The position numbers were made by a program, and so were the translations under genes. A stretch of 64,000 nucleotides of DNA from Flavobacteriales bacterium ALC-1. GTDB lineage: Bacteria; Bacteroidota; Bacteroidia; Flavobacteriales; Flavobacteriaceae. Each line of letters opens with the position of its first letter. Position 1 is the stretch's first letter. The stretch lies in contig ABHI01000001.1 of assembly GCA_000171875.1 (NCBI GenBank), forward strand, positions 631,001 to 695,000, in the 5' to 3' direction. The notes under the pieces are model-generated. The model was given only the letters and a program-made list of their open reading frames with translations. It was not told the origin of the DNA and searched no databases. Below are positions 48,397 through 60,000 of this stretch, one piece after another.

Positions 48397-50568
48397 TTAA
48401 TCTTTTTTTAATGTAACAACGACTTTTGTTCCTGTATCTTCAGAGTCTTGAAAATCTTCAATAGCAACATCAACTTTATCTTTATACATTTCGTTTAAAA
48501 TAGCAACACGCTTTTTAATATTGTTCATACCTTTAGAATTCTGCTTCTTTTGATGAGCAGTTTTTAAAGCTTTAGAACGTTCTCTACCAATACCATCATC
48601 TGTAATGATAATCATTATTTCATCTTTAGATTTTGGCTGAATTTTAATATTTAAATGTCCTTTTTCAGTTTTATAACGCAATCCATGCCAAACCGCATTT
48701 TCTATATAAGGTTGCAATAACATTGGTGGAATTTGAAAGCTTTCAACATCAATAGTTTCATCTACATCTATTGAATAATCAAACTTATCTTGAAATCTAA
48801 AGTGCTCAAGTTTAGTATAAAGATCTAGTAACTCAACCTCTTTTTCCAAGGGAATAAAATCTTCTTCACTATTCTCTAAAACCGAACGCATTAAATGCGA
48901 GAAATCGGATAAATATTTGTTTGCCGTACGCTCATCATTGGTAGCTATAAAACTATTGACAGAATTCAATGCATTGAAAATAAAATGCGGATTCATTTGG
49001 CTTCGCAAAGATTTTAAAGCCAATAAATTGTTTGCTAATTTTTGTTGCTTAATATATTTAAACATAAAATAAGCAGTAATCAACAATAGTAATAATCCGC
49101 CAATTAAAGAATAAATAATAAGTTTTTGACTCTTGTTTTGCTCTTGTGTTAAATCGTATTTACTCTTAGATAATGCTCTGTCACTTTCTAAAGATGTAAT
49201 TCTATTTTGTTGCTCTGCGATATTTCTGCTCCTCCGAGCTGCTGAGGATATTTCTTGTTCTTTTTGGGCATACAATTCATCTACTATATTTTCATAACTC
49301 TCAATCATGGCAAGCCCTTCTTCTGTTTCCCCTTTCTTAATAAGAGCTTCAGATAACTTTCTTGTAGCATCTTTACCTACCACAAGATCCCCTTTTTCGT
49401 CAGCTTCTTTTCTACTTTCTTCTAAATATGGAATAGCATCATCACTTCTGTTTTGCAATATGAGTGCATTACCAATTTTATAATTTTGTTTTTGCGAGGT
49501 AATAGGACTATCATTAGAAATAATAGAATCTCTCTCTATATCTTTAATGTCATCTATAATTTCTTTTCTGAGTTGTATTTCACTTTCATAATCTTCATTA
49601 GCACTATTAAATTCGGCAACCTTTACTTTTTCCTCTACAGCACGCTTTTTATTTTCTTTCTCAGCTAAGTTAAGCGAGTTACTATAATAGTCTTTGGCTT
49701 TACTAACTTCACCTTGTTCATTATAAGCCTGAGCTATTTTTGAATTTAAGTCCGTAATTTTTGGAGCGATTAAATGTTCTTTTGCAATTTTTAGACCTTC
49801 TTGATATGAAGTAATAGCTTTAGAGATGTTTTTTAACTTAAGATTAGAATCTCCAATACCTTCATATAACAGCGTTTTTTCATAATTAGATAAATTCTTT
49901 TCGTTTAGGTTTTCATAAGTTGAAATACTCTTTTGAAAATCACCATTATTACGATAGGCTTTTGCTAATTTAAGTTTCGCCGAAGCTGTTTTAGTATTTT
50001 GAAGGCTAATTTTATAAGCAGAAATTGCCAAATCAAACTGTTTCCAGTATATGTAAACATCACCTAATAATTCATGTGCTTCAGCACTTTGATTAGAAGT
50101 AGCACCTACATTTAAAGCATCTCCAATAAATTTTATACTTTTTGTTGCATCTTTTTTAAGATAGATATCTGCTGAATCTATCATTTGGTTAAAACGTTTA
50201 GTAATATTACTCCTTCTTGAACGCTTAGAGATTTTCTTATCTTGTGAAATCACTTCAATGGTAATCCGGTCATTACTTGTTATGGTGTGAAATCTAGTCT
50301 CAAAATCTTTATGCCTAATTGTAAGTTGATCACCAATTTTGGCTTTTATTGTAAATTTTCCGTCTTTATTTGTCTTAGTGTAAGTACCGTTATTAACTTC
50401 AATATCGACATCCTCAAATGGAATACGAGAATCTTGCATATAAACAGAGCCTCTAATCGTAAATACAACATCATCGGCTGTTTTTTCGCGCTCATTATTT
50501 TGCCCAAAAGCTATAAATTCAACCAGGCAAAAAAGTAATGTAAGACTATATGTTTTATACTTTTTCAC
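48397..50568 (-). CDS. TPR histidine kinase (LytS/His_kinase family)
   Basis: The 723-residue protein starts with GTG at 50568. A signal peptide leads to a carboxypeptidase-regulatory-like domain (about 35-105), then about seven TPR repeats (about 125-440), a coiled coil, one TM helix (about 482-505), and a His_kinase domain with the phosphoacceptor in NPHFIFNALNS and an ATPase (DDGIGRERSKAL). It pairs with the LytTR regulator. The outside domain suggests an envelope signal; the ligand is unknown. Confidence 0.9.
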   Translation of the reverse strand: MKKYKTYSLTLLFCLVEFIAFGQNNEREKTADDVVFTIRGSVYMQDSRIPFEDVDIEVNNGTYTKTNKDGKFTIKAKIGDQLTIRHKDFETRFHTITSNDRITIEVISQDKKISKRSRRSNITKRFNQMIDSADIYLKKDATKSIKFIGDALNVGATSNQSAEAHELLGDVYIYWKQFDLAISAYKISLQNTKTASAKLKLAKAYRNNGDFQKSISTYENLNEKNLSNYEKTLLYEGIGDSNLKLKNISKAITSYQEGLKIAKEHLIAPKITDLNSKIAQAYNEQGEVSKAKDYYSNSLNLAEKENKKRAVEEKVKVAEFNSANEDYESEIQLRKEIIDDIKDIERDSIISNDSPITSQKQNYKIGNALILQNRSDDAIPYLEESRKEADEKGDLVVGKDATRKLSEALIKKGETEEGLAMIESYENIVDELYAQKEQEISSAARRSRNIAEQQNRITSLESDRALSKSKYDLTQEQNKSQKLIIYSLIGGLLLLLITAYFMFKYIKQQKLANNLLALKSLRSQMNPHFIFNALNSVNSFIATNDERTANKYLSDFSHLMRSVLENSEEDFIPLEKEVELLDLYTKLEHFRFQDKFDYSIDVDETIDVESFQIPPMLLQPYIENAVWHGLRYKTEKGHLNIKIQPKSKDEIMIIITDDGIGRERSKALKTAHQKKQNSKGMNNIKKRVAILNEMYKDKVDVAIEDFQDSEDTGTKVVVTLKKD

Positions 50569-50783
50569 TAATATGTTTTATTAATTGGACTAAACTTACA
50601 TACTTTATTTGGTTCCAAAAAATGGGCTATGTAAAATTTGAGTCATTTTACTAACTAAAAAACTAACATAACTAAAATTACATTCTACTACACTCATTGA
50701 AATATACACTTTACTCATTGTGATTTTTTATTGACTTTTTTTCGACTGAGCTTTACTGCGTTAATCAAAAAACATAAATCAAA

Positions 50784-51818
50784 ATGAAAAAAAGCAATTT
50801 AGCTTTAATGCTATTAGTCTTCAGCTGTTATTTTATCTCAGCTCAACACAAAGGAAATTACAATCAAATCACTCCAGATATTTCACGGCAAAACATTCTA
50901 ACTTCTGGTAATGCAAATATCTATAATCCTGTAGTTCAAAAGCAAATTCATAAGGTGTTACAACCTAGTAATGTTTTAACTATAGATGTCAAAGCATTAC
51001 AAAATGTAAGCGCAACTACATATACTGCAATTTTTAATGTATCTCAAATTGGTCCTTCTGCTGAAAAGACTAATCTACTAATGAAAAATCGTATTGATAG
51101 TATTAAATCTCGTCTCATCAATAAAGGCATTACTCAAAAAAATATCGCTATTGATGTTATCTCTTTTATACCAGTTTATGAAGTAGAAGTCACCAAAAAG
51201 CTATTCAGTAAAACTTATACCGAAGTTCCTAAAGGCTTTGAGTTACAACAGAACATTCACATACAATTCACAAAAACCTATCAGTTTGAATCTATTTTGG
51301 AAGCTTGTGCTAAAAGTGAAGTGTATAACTTAGTTAAGGTTGATTATTTTATTGAAAATATCCAAGAGGTTTATAAAAATCTTCAAAATCAGTTATTAAA
51401 ACTTATTGATGACAAAAAAAACTATTACAATGTTTTAGGTTTTGATATGTCTCAATACAATGTTGCTATTGCAGATGATAAATATTGCTACTTTCCTAAG
51501 GATTTTTACCAAAGCTATCAAGCTTATAACAGTGTGTCTTTTGATGCCTTAAAAAAGAATAAGCCAATAACTACAATAAAAAAACAAACCTCATACTATT
51601 ATCAACCATTGACTTATGAAAGCTATGATGTTGTTATAAATCCTTCCATATTAGAACCTGTTGTTCAAATTGGCATGAATATAAAATTAGTTTTCTCACC
51701 AAAACCTAAAGAGAAAAAAGAACAGCCTCCTATTACAAAAACAGAAATAGATCACAAATACTATGTCATATCCCCAAATGGTACCATAGATGTTAAAGAA
51801 TTAAACACAAAAAATTAG
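50784..51818 (+). CDS. SIMPL (DUF541)-like secreted protein
   Basis: The 344-residue protein has a signal peptide (ends SCYFISAQ) and a SIMPL-like domain (about 60-215; NVLTIDVKALQNVSATTYTAIF, ISFIPVYEVEVTKKLFSKTYTEVPKGFELQQNI). The domain is known for interaction with interleukin-1 receptor-associated kinases in animals and for unknown roles in bacteria. It lies 5 bp before the von Willebrand A lipoprotein gene, so they are probably co-expressed. Confidence 0.72.
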   Translation: MKKSNLALMLLVFSCYFISAQHKGNYNQITPDISRQNILTSGNANIYNPVVQKQIHKVLQPSNVLTIDVKALQNVSATTYTAIFNVSQIGPSAEKTNLLMKNRIDSIKSRLINKGITQKNIAIDVISFIPVYEVEVTKKLFSKTYTEVPKGFELQQNIHIQFTKTYQFESILEACAKSEVYNLVKVDYFIENIQEVYKNLQNQLLKLIDDKKNYYNVLGFDMSQYNVAIADDKYCYFPKDFYQSYQAYNSVSFDALKKNKPITTIKKQTSYYYQPLTYESYDVVINPSILEPVVQIGMNIKLVFSPKPKEKKEQPPITKTEIDHKYYVISPNGTIDVKELNTKN

Positions 51819-51823
51819 AAATT

Positions 51824-52996
51824 ATGAAAGCACAATTGAAACCTTTAGTCCTTGCTTTAAGTCTTGCTACGCTTACAGCATGTAATGCCAATACTAAAAG
51901 CAGTACGCAAAATATAGCAGTAACAGAAACAATACTAGAAACCCATTCAAAATCTAAAAAACCCGAAATTAAAGTCGCTTTATTATTAGATACCAGTAAT
52001 AGTATGGATGGTTTAATAGACCAAGCTAAAGCTCAACTTTGGCAGGTTGTTAATGAGCTATCTTATGCAAAATGTAAAGGCGAAAATCCTAATCTAAAAA
52101 TTGCACTTTACGAATATGGAAACGACAATCTAAACGCTGATGAAGGCTATCTAAGACAAGTAATTGCTTTTAGTGATGACTTAGATGAAATTTCAAAATC
52201 ACTATTTTCATTAACCACCAATGGTGGCCAGGAATACTGTGGAAAAGTAGTTTCTACAGCTATAAACCAATTAAATTGGGGAAAAGACAAAGACGATTTA
52301 AAATTTATTTTCATAGCTGGAAACGAGCCTTACACACAAGGAAACGTTAGCTATAAAGACGCCTCTAAATTAGCGCACCAAAATGATGTCACCGTAAACA
52401 CTATCTTCTGTGGTGATTATAATCAAGGTATTTCTGGCTATTGGAAAGATGGTGCAGACTTAACTCATGGTAATTATATGGCTATTAATCATAATCAAGC
52501 GACAGTACATGTAGCTTCACCATATGATGATAAGATTTTAGAATTGAATGAAAAATTAAATACAACTTATGTCGCTTATGGAAGTGCTGGTAGAAAAAAG
52601 ATGGAAATGCAAGCTGAACAAGATTCTAATGCAAGAAGTTACAATAAGGCAAATGCAGTAAGTAGAACGGTTAGTAAAAGTTCGCGTTTATATAAAAATA
52701 GTTCTTGGGATTTAGTTGATGCAGAAAAAGAAGATGACTTTTCTTATGATGATATAAAAGATAGTCAACTCCCTCAAGAGTTAAAAGGAAAGTCTAAAGC
52801 CGAAATTAAATCTTATGTTGAAAAGAAACGCAAAGCACGTGAAACACTACAGAAAGCCATTGCGGAACTCAACATGAAACGTCGAGGTTATATTGAAAGT
52901 AAAACCAAAGATTCTGACAATGGTTTAGAGAATGCTCTAATTAAAGCTATTAAAGTACAGGCGAAACAGAAAAATTATAAATGGGAAAAATCTTAA
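51824..52996 (+). CDS. Von Willebrand factor A lipoprotein
   Basis: The 390-residue protein has a lipobox (LATLTAC) and a vWA domain (about 47-240) with the MIDAS motif DTSNSMDG (DxSxS). The later part is Lys/Glu-rich, ending in KNYKWEKS. It may bind a metal-dependent partner at the inner face of the outer membrane. It starts 5 bp after the SIMPL-like gene; the terminator at 53015 ends the pair. Confidence 0.82.
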   Translation: MKAQLKPLVLALSLATLTACNANTKSSTQNIAVTETILETHSKSKKPEIKVALLLDTSNSMDGLIDQAKAQLWQVVNELSYAKCKGENPNLKIALYEYGNDNLNADEGYLRQVIAFSDDLDEISKSLFSLTTNGGQEYCGKVVSTAINQLNWGKDKDDLKFIFIAGNEPYTQGNVSYKDASKLAHQNDVTVNTIFCGDYNQGISGYWKDGADLTHGNYMAINHNQATVHVASPYDDKILELNEKLNTTYVAYGSAGRKKMEMQAEQDSNARSYNKANAVSRTVSKSSRLYKNSSWDLVDAEKEDDFSYDDIKDSQLPQELKGKSKAEIKSYVEKKRKARETLQKAIAELNMKRRGYIESKTKDSDNGLENALIKAIKVQAKQKNYKWEKS

Positions 52997-53014
52997 ATAA
53001 GTAACCTAAAAAAT

Positions 53015-53042
53015 AAAAGGCTCAATTTACATTGAGCCTTTT
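53015..53042. terminator. Bidirectional terminator between the vWA and porP genes
   Basis: A perfect 12-bp stem (AAAAGGCTCAAT and its complement), a 4-nt loop and T-rich sequence on both sides, between convergent genes; it can serve either strand. Confidence 0.9.
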
Positions 53043-53045
53043 ATT

Positions 53046-54056
53046 TTAATTTATCGCAGGACAGTTACATTCATACTTTTCTCGTTTACAGTTAAAGTTG
53101 TAGCCTAATGTTATTTGATGAAAACCACCTTTATTAAAGTTAACCGTATTAGATTGAAAAGAAAATGTATAAGCAAATACAAATTGATCATAATCTACAC
53201 CGACAAAAGGTGTTATATATTGTAATTTTTGATTGCTAGTTCCAGAACCATCTACAAACTCAGCACCATCTAAACTACGTCTATATGATAACCCTCCCCA
53301 AACTTTACCAAAGTCCATTTCTCTATAAACTTTTTGATTAAAATCAAATGAAGATTCTTTTGTTGCTTCTCTGTACATATACATAATTGAAGGTTCATAA
53401 CTCCAAGGGCTTCCAAACTTATTGAAAGTATAACCTGTAGAAAACAAATACGTCCTTAAGTTTTTAAATTCAAAACCTTGGTTGTTAAAGTTTATCCCTT
53501 CATTTTCTAAGATATTTTTAGCCGTAAAATGAGCGTAGAAATCCACAAAATGATATGAGAGTCCAACATCAATATTAAAGTTTGTAGCACTTTGTTCAAT
53601 ACCTGCAATTAATTGGTCAAATTCACCAGGTGCTAAAAAGTCCGTTTCATCTAATTTATATTGAAGAAACCCAGCACTCAAACCAAATGATAGCATATTT
53701 AAATCAATCTCATTGCGTGAAAACATTAGATGATAAGCAAATGTTGCATAACCTCCTACTGTCGAATGGTAACCATTAGCATCATTAAAAACAATACCTC
53801 CAACTGCTACTGGAGAATCACCTATCCTACCATTCATACTTAATGTTTGTAAGCTTGGCGCATCATCTACACCAAACCATTGCTGTCTAGCAGTTAATCT
53901 CACCTTTGCACAATTAGCTACACCAGCCATTGAAGGATGAATTAAATAATAATTGTCTGTTAAATAATCTGAGTAAATAGGAATACCTTCTTGAGCAAAG
54001 CTAAAATTTGCTACTAAAGTTATTAATGCTACTAAACAATATTTTTTTAATCTCAT
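53046..54056 (-). CDS. PorP/SprF-family type IX secretion membrane protein
   Basis: The 336-residue protein has a signal peptide (ends NFSFAQ) and the PorP/SprF pattern, with YSDYLTDNYYLIHPSMAG at the start and a barrel ending GFHQITLGYNFNC. In flavobacteria such genes accompany large proteins with a type B C-terminal domain and are needed for their secretion (SprF for SprB). It starts 6 bp after the stop of the giant repeat protein here, which is the expected partner. Confidence 0.92.
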   Translation of the reverse strand: MRLKKYCLVALITLVANFSFAQEGIPIYSDYLTDNYYLIHPSMAGVANCAKVRLTARQQWFGVDDAPSLQTLSMNGRIGDSPVAVGGIVFNDANGYHSTVGGYATFAYHLMFSRNEIDLNMLSFGLSAGFLQYKLDETDFLAPGEFDQLIAGIEQSATNFNIDVGLSYHFVDFYAHFTAKNILENEGINFNNQGFEFKNLRTYLFSTGYTFNKFGSPWSYEPSIMYMYREATKESSFDFNQKVYREMDFGKVWGGLSYRRSLDGAEFVDGSGTSNQKLQYITPFVGVDYDQFVFAYTFSFQSNTVNFNKGGFHQITLGYNFNCKREKYECNCPAIN

Positions 54057-54062
54057 AGTAAT

Positions 54063-57000
54063 TTATCGTTTCAAGGTAAAATGGGCTTTAAACTCTTTAC
54101 GGTTACCAGTCAATGGTTCATCGTACTCTACTGTAAACCAGTAATCACTCGTTGGCATTAGATTCCCTCTATAGGTACCATTCCAACCTGAACCTGTCGG
54201 GCTAATCTGCTTCAACAGCTTTCCATAACGGTCAAATATATAAATTTTTGCGCTACTTCCAATACCCGGAATATTCCATGTATCATGGTTACCATCCCCA
54301 TTGGGTGTAAAGTAAGCTGGGTAATCTATCACAAATATAGATGTACTGATCATACCACAACCGTTCTTATCTCTTGCTGTGACCTCATGGGTGCCTGATG
54401 ATACGTTGGTAAACGTCCCACTATCTTGCCATGGCCCCCCGTCTAAACTGTACTCATACACTCCTATTCCAGTCGCCAATGCTTCTATAACGTTATTATC
54501 TGCAAAAGCTTGTGTCACTAAGTTAACTTCTAAACTCGGTGGTGCACTTTCTATAACTTCTGTCGTGTCTGTATTTACACAACTTGTTACTGTTGAGGTG
54601 CTCATATCTGTTACTGTTACACTGTAAGTACCTCCACCCGTTGGCATCAGACTTGAACCTGTCTCTGTTGCTAGTATTGCACCGTTATAACTCCACTCAA
54701 AACTATAAGCTGTCTCTGATAAACCTGTGTCTAATACCAGTGGATCTAGAATTTCTGTGCCATTGGTAGTCACACATAATATATAACTGTCATCCAAATC
54801 GAACTCTGGTAAAGGATTAACTTGTAGTGTTAATCCTGCTACTGCATAACAAATTGAGGTGTCTGCTCCTGTTATGGCATCTAAGGTGTTATTATCTACT
54901 CTTGCATAGATGGTTTGTGGGTTGACTATATTCTCATATAAGCTTGGTAATGGATTTACATTTAGGTTCGCATCTGCTTCTGTCGCATAATAGGTCACAA
55001 TGTAATTCGCCGGATCTTGACCGTCTAATACCTGGTCGTCCTGTGTTGCTAAATCAAACTGCGTACTATCATTGGTTGGATCACCATCGGTTTCCATAGT
55101 ATCATCACAGGTCTCATACAATATAGCATTCATATCTGAGTTGGCTTCTGCTGCTTCATCTACTTGAATATTGAAACTCTGCGTGCTGATACTACAGCCT
55201 GTAACATTGTTCGTTATCCTTACAAAAATCTGTTGTGGATTGCTTTGGTTGGTGTAAGAACTAACCAAACCATTCACCCCTGCTTCTGCATCGGCTACAC
55301 TTGCATGATAACTTACTATAAATTGGCTTGGGTCCTGTCCATTTAATACTTCGTCGTCTTTACTCGTTAAATCAAAACCATCAAATCCATCCGTGTTAAG
55401 TTCACATTGTATAAAGTCCGTTACTGCCACTACATCTGGTAAAGGGTATACAGTAATGGTAAAGTCTACTAGTGTATAACAGCCCGTAACATCATTTGTC
55501 ACTCTCACATAAATCTCTTGGGATGGGGTCTCTATATTGGTGTACTGTGTTGGATCTGCTATCGGGTTACTTCCTGAATCTGCATCGGCTAGTGTCTCAT
55601 GGTAGGTCGCTGTAACCCCACTCTCACCATTAAGGATTAATACCTCTCGTTCTGTAAGATCAAACGCTTCTACCCCATCTCCTGTATTCACCTGATCACA
55701 TAACTCTAAATCTGGTAACTGATCACTCGCTGTAGGGGTAGGTATCGGATCTACACGTAAAGTTAACGTCACTGTACTGTAACATCCTGTGGTATTGTTC
55801 TCTGCTCTTACAAAAATTGTTTGTGCATTACTGGTATTTACATAGGGACTCTCTATTGAATTTGTCGCATTGTCCGCATCTAATTGTGTCTCGTAATACG
55901 TTAAACTCACACCTCCTTGACCGTTGAGTATTTCGGCATTAGCATCCTCTAAGTTAAAGCCTTCTTGACCATCTCCTGGATTGTTAACATCACACAACTC
56001 TAATGGGGATGGGGCTACCAATACAGGTAATGGATTAACTATTAACTCTAAAGTCGTTAGCTTATAACAGCCAGATACCGTAGTAATATCTTCTACACGT
56101 ACCCAAAGGATTTGGTTAAAAGCTGTGGTGTTGGTATAACCTGATGGACCTACTATAGCATTACTTGCTGATAGTGCATTGGCCTGTGTTTCGTAATAGC
56201 TCACCTGATACTGCATTGGGTCTTGACCGTTAAGAAGCTCTGCGGATCTAATCGTTAAATCAAAATTTGCAAAGCCATCTGCTGAAATATCATCACATGC
56301 CTCTAATGGGGTCGGATCTACTAATTGTGGCGTAGGCTCTACGATTAAATCTAACGCTACTATGGTGGCACAGTCCGTGGCTATGGTAGCACTTTCTACA
56401 CGTGCATATAACGTTTGGGCGTTTAAAACTATATTAGTATAGTCTATCGTGGTGTCTATAGCATCGGCATCGTTCTCGGCATTGACCAAAGTCTCATGAT
56501 AGCTCACCGTCAATCCTGGTGCACCTCCTGTAATTTCATTATCTGCATCGGTCAAGCTAAATACTCCTATACCATCATTGTCTGGATCGCAATAGCGTAA
56601 CGGTGTTGGCGTGAACGCTATAGGGGCTTGTTCTACGATTAATTCTAAGGTTGTTGTATCATAACAGCCTGTATTTATATCTTCTACACGTACATAGATG
56701 ATTTGTCCATTACTGGTATTGGTATATAACGTGGGTAAGGGATTTAGCTCTGAATCGGCATCTACTTGGCTCTGGTAATAACTTACTGAATAACTCGAAT
56801 TATTAGACGTAATCTCTGTGTTCTTTAGACTCAAATCCATCTCTGTTAAACCATCTGGTGTACCATCATCACAAACTTCTAATGCCGTTGGTGCTACTAA
56901 TACGGGTAAAGGGTTCACGACTAAATCAAACGTTACACTTGAATTACAACCGGTCATCGTATTGGTCAATACGGCTATTATAGATTGTGAATTGCTCGTA

Positions 57001-60000
57001 TTACTATATAGACCTATTATAGCATTTATACCCATATCGGCATCGGTTTGACTTGCGTAATAGGCTATTGAAATATTAACCTGACCGTTTAGAATTTCTG
57101 CATCCTTTGTCGTTAAGTCAAACTGCTCTTGTTCATCCCCTGGATTGTTATAATCACAAAGCTCATATGGTGTAACGGCTATAATGGTTGGTAAAGGATT
57201 AACAATCAATTGCAATGTCGTGGTCGCATAACAACCTGTTGTCCCATTTTCTATACGTGCATAGATCTCTCTAGTAACGGTTGTATAAATTGTTGCTACA
57301 GCACTAGTACCTGTCTCAGCTAGTTCTGGAGTACTGTAATAACTTACATTCATGCCTGTTTGTGACCCGATGATCTGTGCATCTTTTGTACTTAAATCAA
57401 AAGTTGCTATACCATCTGTATCATCATCACAAACTTCTAATGGTGTCGTAGCATTGGCTATTGGATTCTCTAAAACTTCAAGCTGTAAAACAGTAATATT
57501 ATAACACGTCGTTGCTGTGTTTTCCATACGCACATAAATCGTTTGACTCGTCATGGTCGTATTTACATAACCATCCAAAATCTCTGCCGTATCCGTTTCT
57601 GCACCGACTAAGCTCTCATGGTAAGATACCTCAACTCCCGTCTGACCATTTAATATCTCAGATGTCTTAGTACTTAATGGAAAACCTACAAATCCATCCG
57701 CATCATCATCACAAACCTGTAATGGTGTCACTGAACTTAATACAGGTAAGCCGTTGACCACTAAATCGAAACTTGTCGTGTCATAACAACTTGGCTCTAG
57801 AGGATCTTCTACTCTAGCATAAATGGTCTCTAAATTTGGAATAATATTAGTATAATTGGTTGGTAATTTTGCTAAGTTAGCATCAGCATCTGCTTGACTA
57901 CCATGGAAAGTGACTGTAAATACCCCTGGATTTTGAGCCCCTAATATAACAGGCTCTTGATTGCTTAAATCAAATGTTGCAATGCCATCATTTGAAATAT
58001 CATCACAAACCACCATATCCATAACTGGATTAGCTGCTGCTGCTGTATTAACTACTAAATTAAATAAGGGTGTTGCAGAGGCATTATAACAGTTACTATC
58101 ACCCACACTCTCTACACGTACATAAATCGGTTCTGGGTTATTGACATTGGTGTATAAATTTGGTAATGCTCCTTCATCTGAATCGGCATCAGCAAAACTT
58201 AAATGGTAACTCACTGCAAAATCGGTAGAGGATTGTGTGCCTAATATCCCTAAATCTTGACTACTTAAATCAAACTCCGCAAAACCATCATTGCTTGCAT
58301 CATCACATAACTCTATATCTGAAACTGTATTGATCGTCGGTTGGCCGAGAGCTGCAATAGAAAAAGACGTCGTATCAAAACATTCTTGAGTACTATCTCC
58401 TATACGCGCCCATAATATTTGCGGGTTGCTTACATTAGTATATGTCGTTGATAAAGCACCAATATTATCAATTGCATCTTGTTCTGTAAGGTGATAAGTA
58501 ATTATAAAATCACTAGTATTTTGACCATCTAGAATATCATCATCATTTTCAGATAGGTCAAAATCTGCAACTCCATCATTATCACATATAAACAAATCAT
58601 TCGCTGGATTAGCAGTAGGACTTGGTATAAACTCAACCAAAACAGAATCAGAAGATTGACAAATACCTGTAAATATTACATCAACAGAGTATATCCCTGG
58701 ATCTGTAACAGTAAGTGTAGAGCCTGTTTCACCAGCAATTTCAACTCTATTGTCTGGCATTGACGGATCAGCAGCATAATACCATGTATGATCTGCTAAA
58801 GGTACTGCTGTATCTAAAGTAATCGTTGATCCACCACATTCTGCTGTCCCTTGAGCAATTGTAATATCATCACCTAAGTCACCACCTAAGTCAAAACTAC
58901 CAGCTCTAAGAAATACACCTGAATCATAGTTGTTATCTCTATCATCTGCAATAACTAATTTTATCGTATAGTTTTCACCAGGAATAACTGCAGATTGCGC
59001 TGTAAAAACTACTGTTCTTCCATCAAATGCAATTGGAGGTTGGTTGTTTGGTGTATAAGCACCAAAATATTGTTCATTAGCACCACCACAAGCTGCTCCA
59101 TTGTCTGGATGAATGTTTGTAACTAAAATTGGTGTTGTTGTTCCGGGAATAACGGCCAAATTTGTAGTATTTCCTGCAGAATCCGTTAGTAAAAAGGCAA
59201 ACGCATCAGAAAAAGTACATTCAAACCCTCCCATGTCATACTCTTCAGATGCCATTAAAAATTCAAAACTTATGTTATCTGCAAGCGGAGTAAAATCAAA
59301 TTGAATAAAAGTAGCATTATGAGAATCTACCCCTAAATATGTATTTAAATCGTTATCGCCAGGCCACGTATTAGTTCCATCTCCTAATATCCCATTATCA
59401 TTAGGCCCTCTCGCTCTACTAGCATCTCCGGTGGTTAAAAGTATTCCTTCTTCAAATGGAAAGCTTTGTCCGCTACTAGAAAAATAACCAATTCCATTAG
59501 GTTCTAAAGTGCTAAAATTTGTTCCTGTTGAAGCAATAATATTAGACACTGAAGCACAAGGACTATTTACCAATACATCTTCAATTAATTGTTCAGGTGT
59601 AAATGTATCTTGATCCACAACGACATCATCACCTAAAACAAAAACCGTAATTGCTGTGGTAGCTGAACATCCCTGAGGGTTTTCATCCGTTACCGTTAAT
59701 TCTACAGCATAAGTGCCACTCGTAGCAAACGTATTAGAAACATTAGTCCCTATTGCCGTATTTCCATCTCCAAAATCCCAATTATAAGTAGCATTTGTTC
59801 CATCATCAGAAAATGTAGCACTACCTGAGAAATCAACAGTCTCACCTGGTAATATTGATATAACACCAGAGTTATTTGGAGCAGGTGTTGTACTATCTAT
59901 AGACGGGAATATAAGTTGACAGGCCGTAGCACATAAAATATCCGCTTCCCAGCCATTAAGGTTACCACCATCACTCGAAATAAACTCTACGGTTAGACAA

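Noticed and set aside
54900..58600. Repeats in the giant gene as a CRISPR array
   Set aside because: The units are about 260-300 bp, coding, in frame and diverged, unlike short identical repeats with unique spacers.
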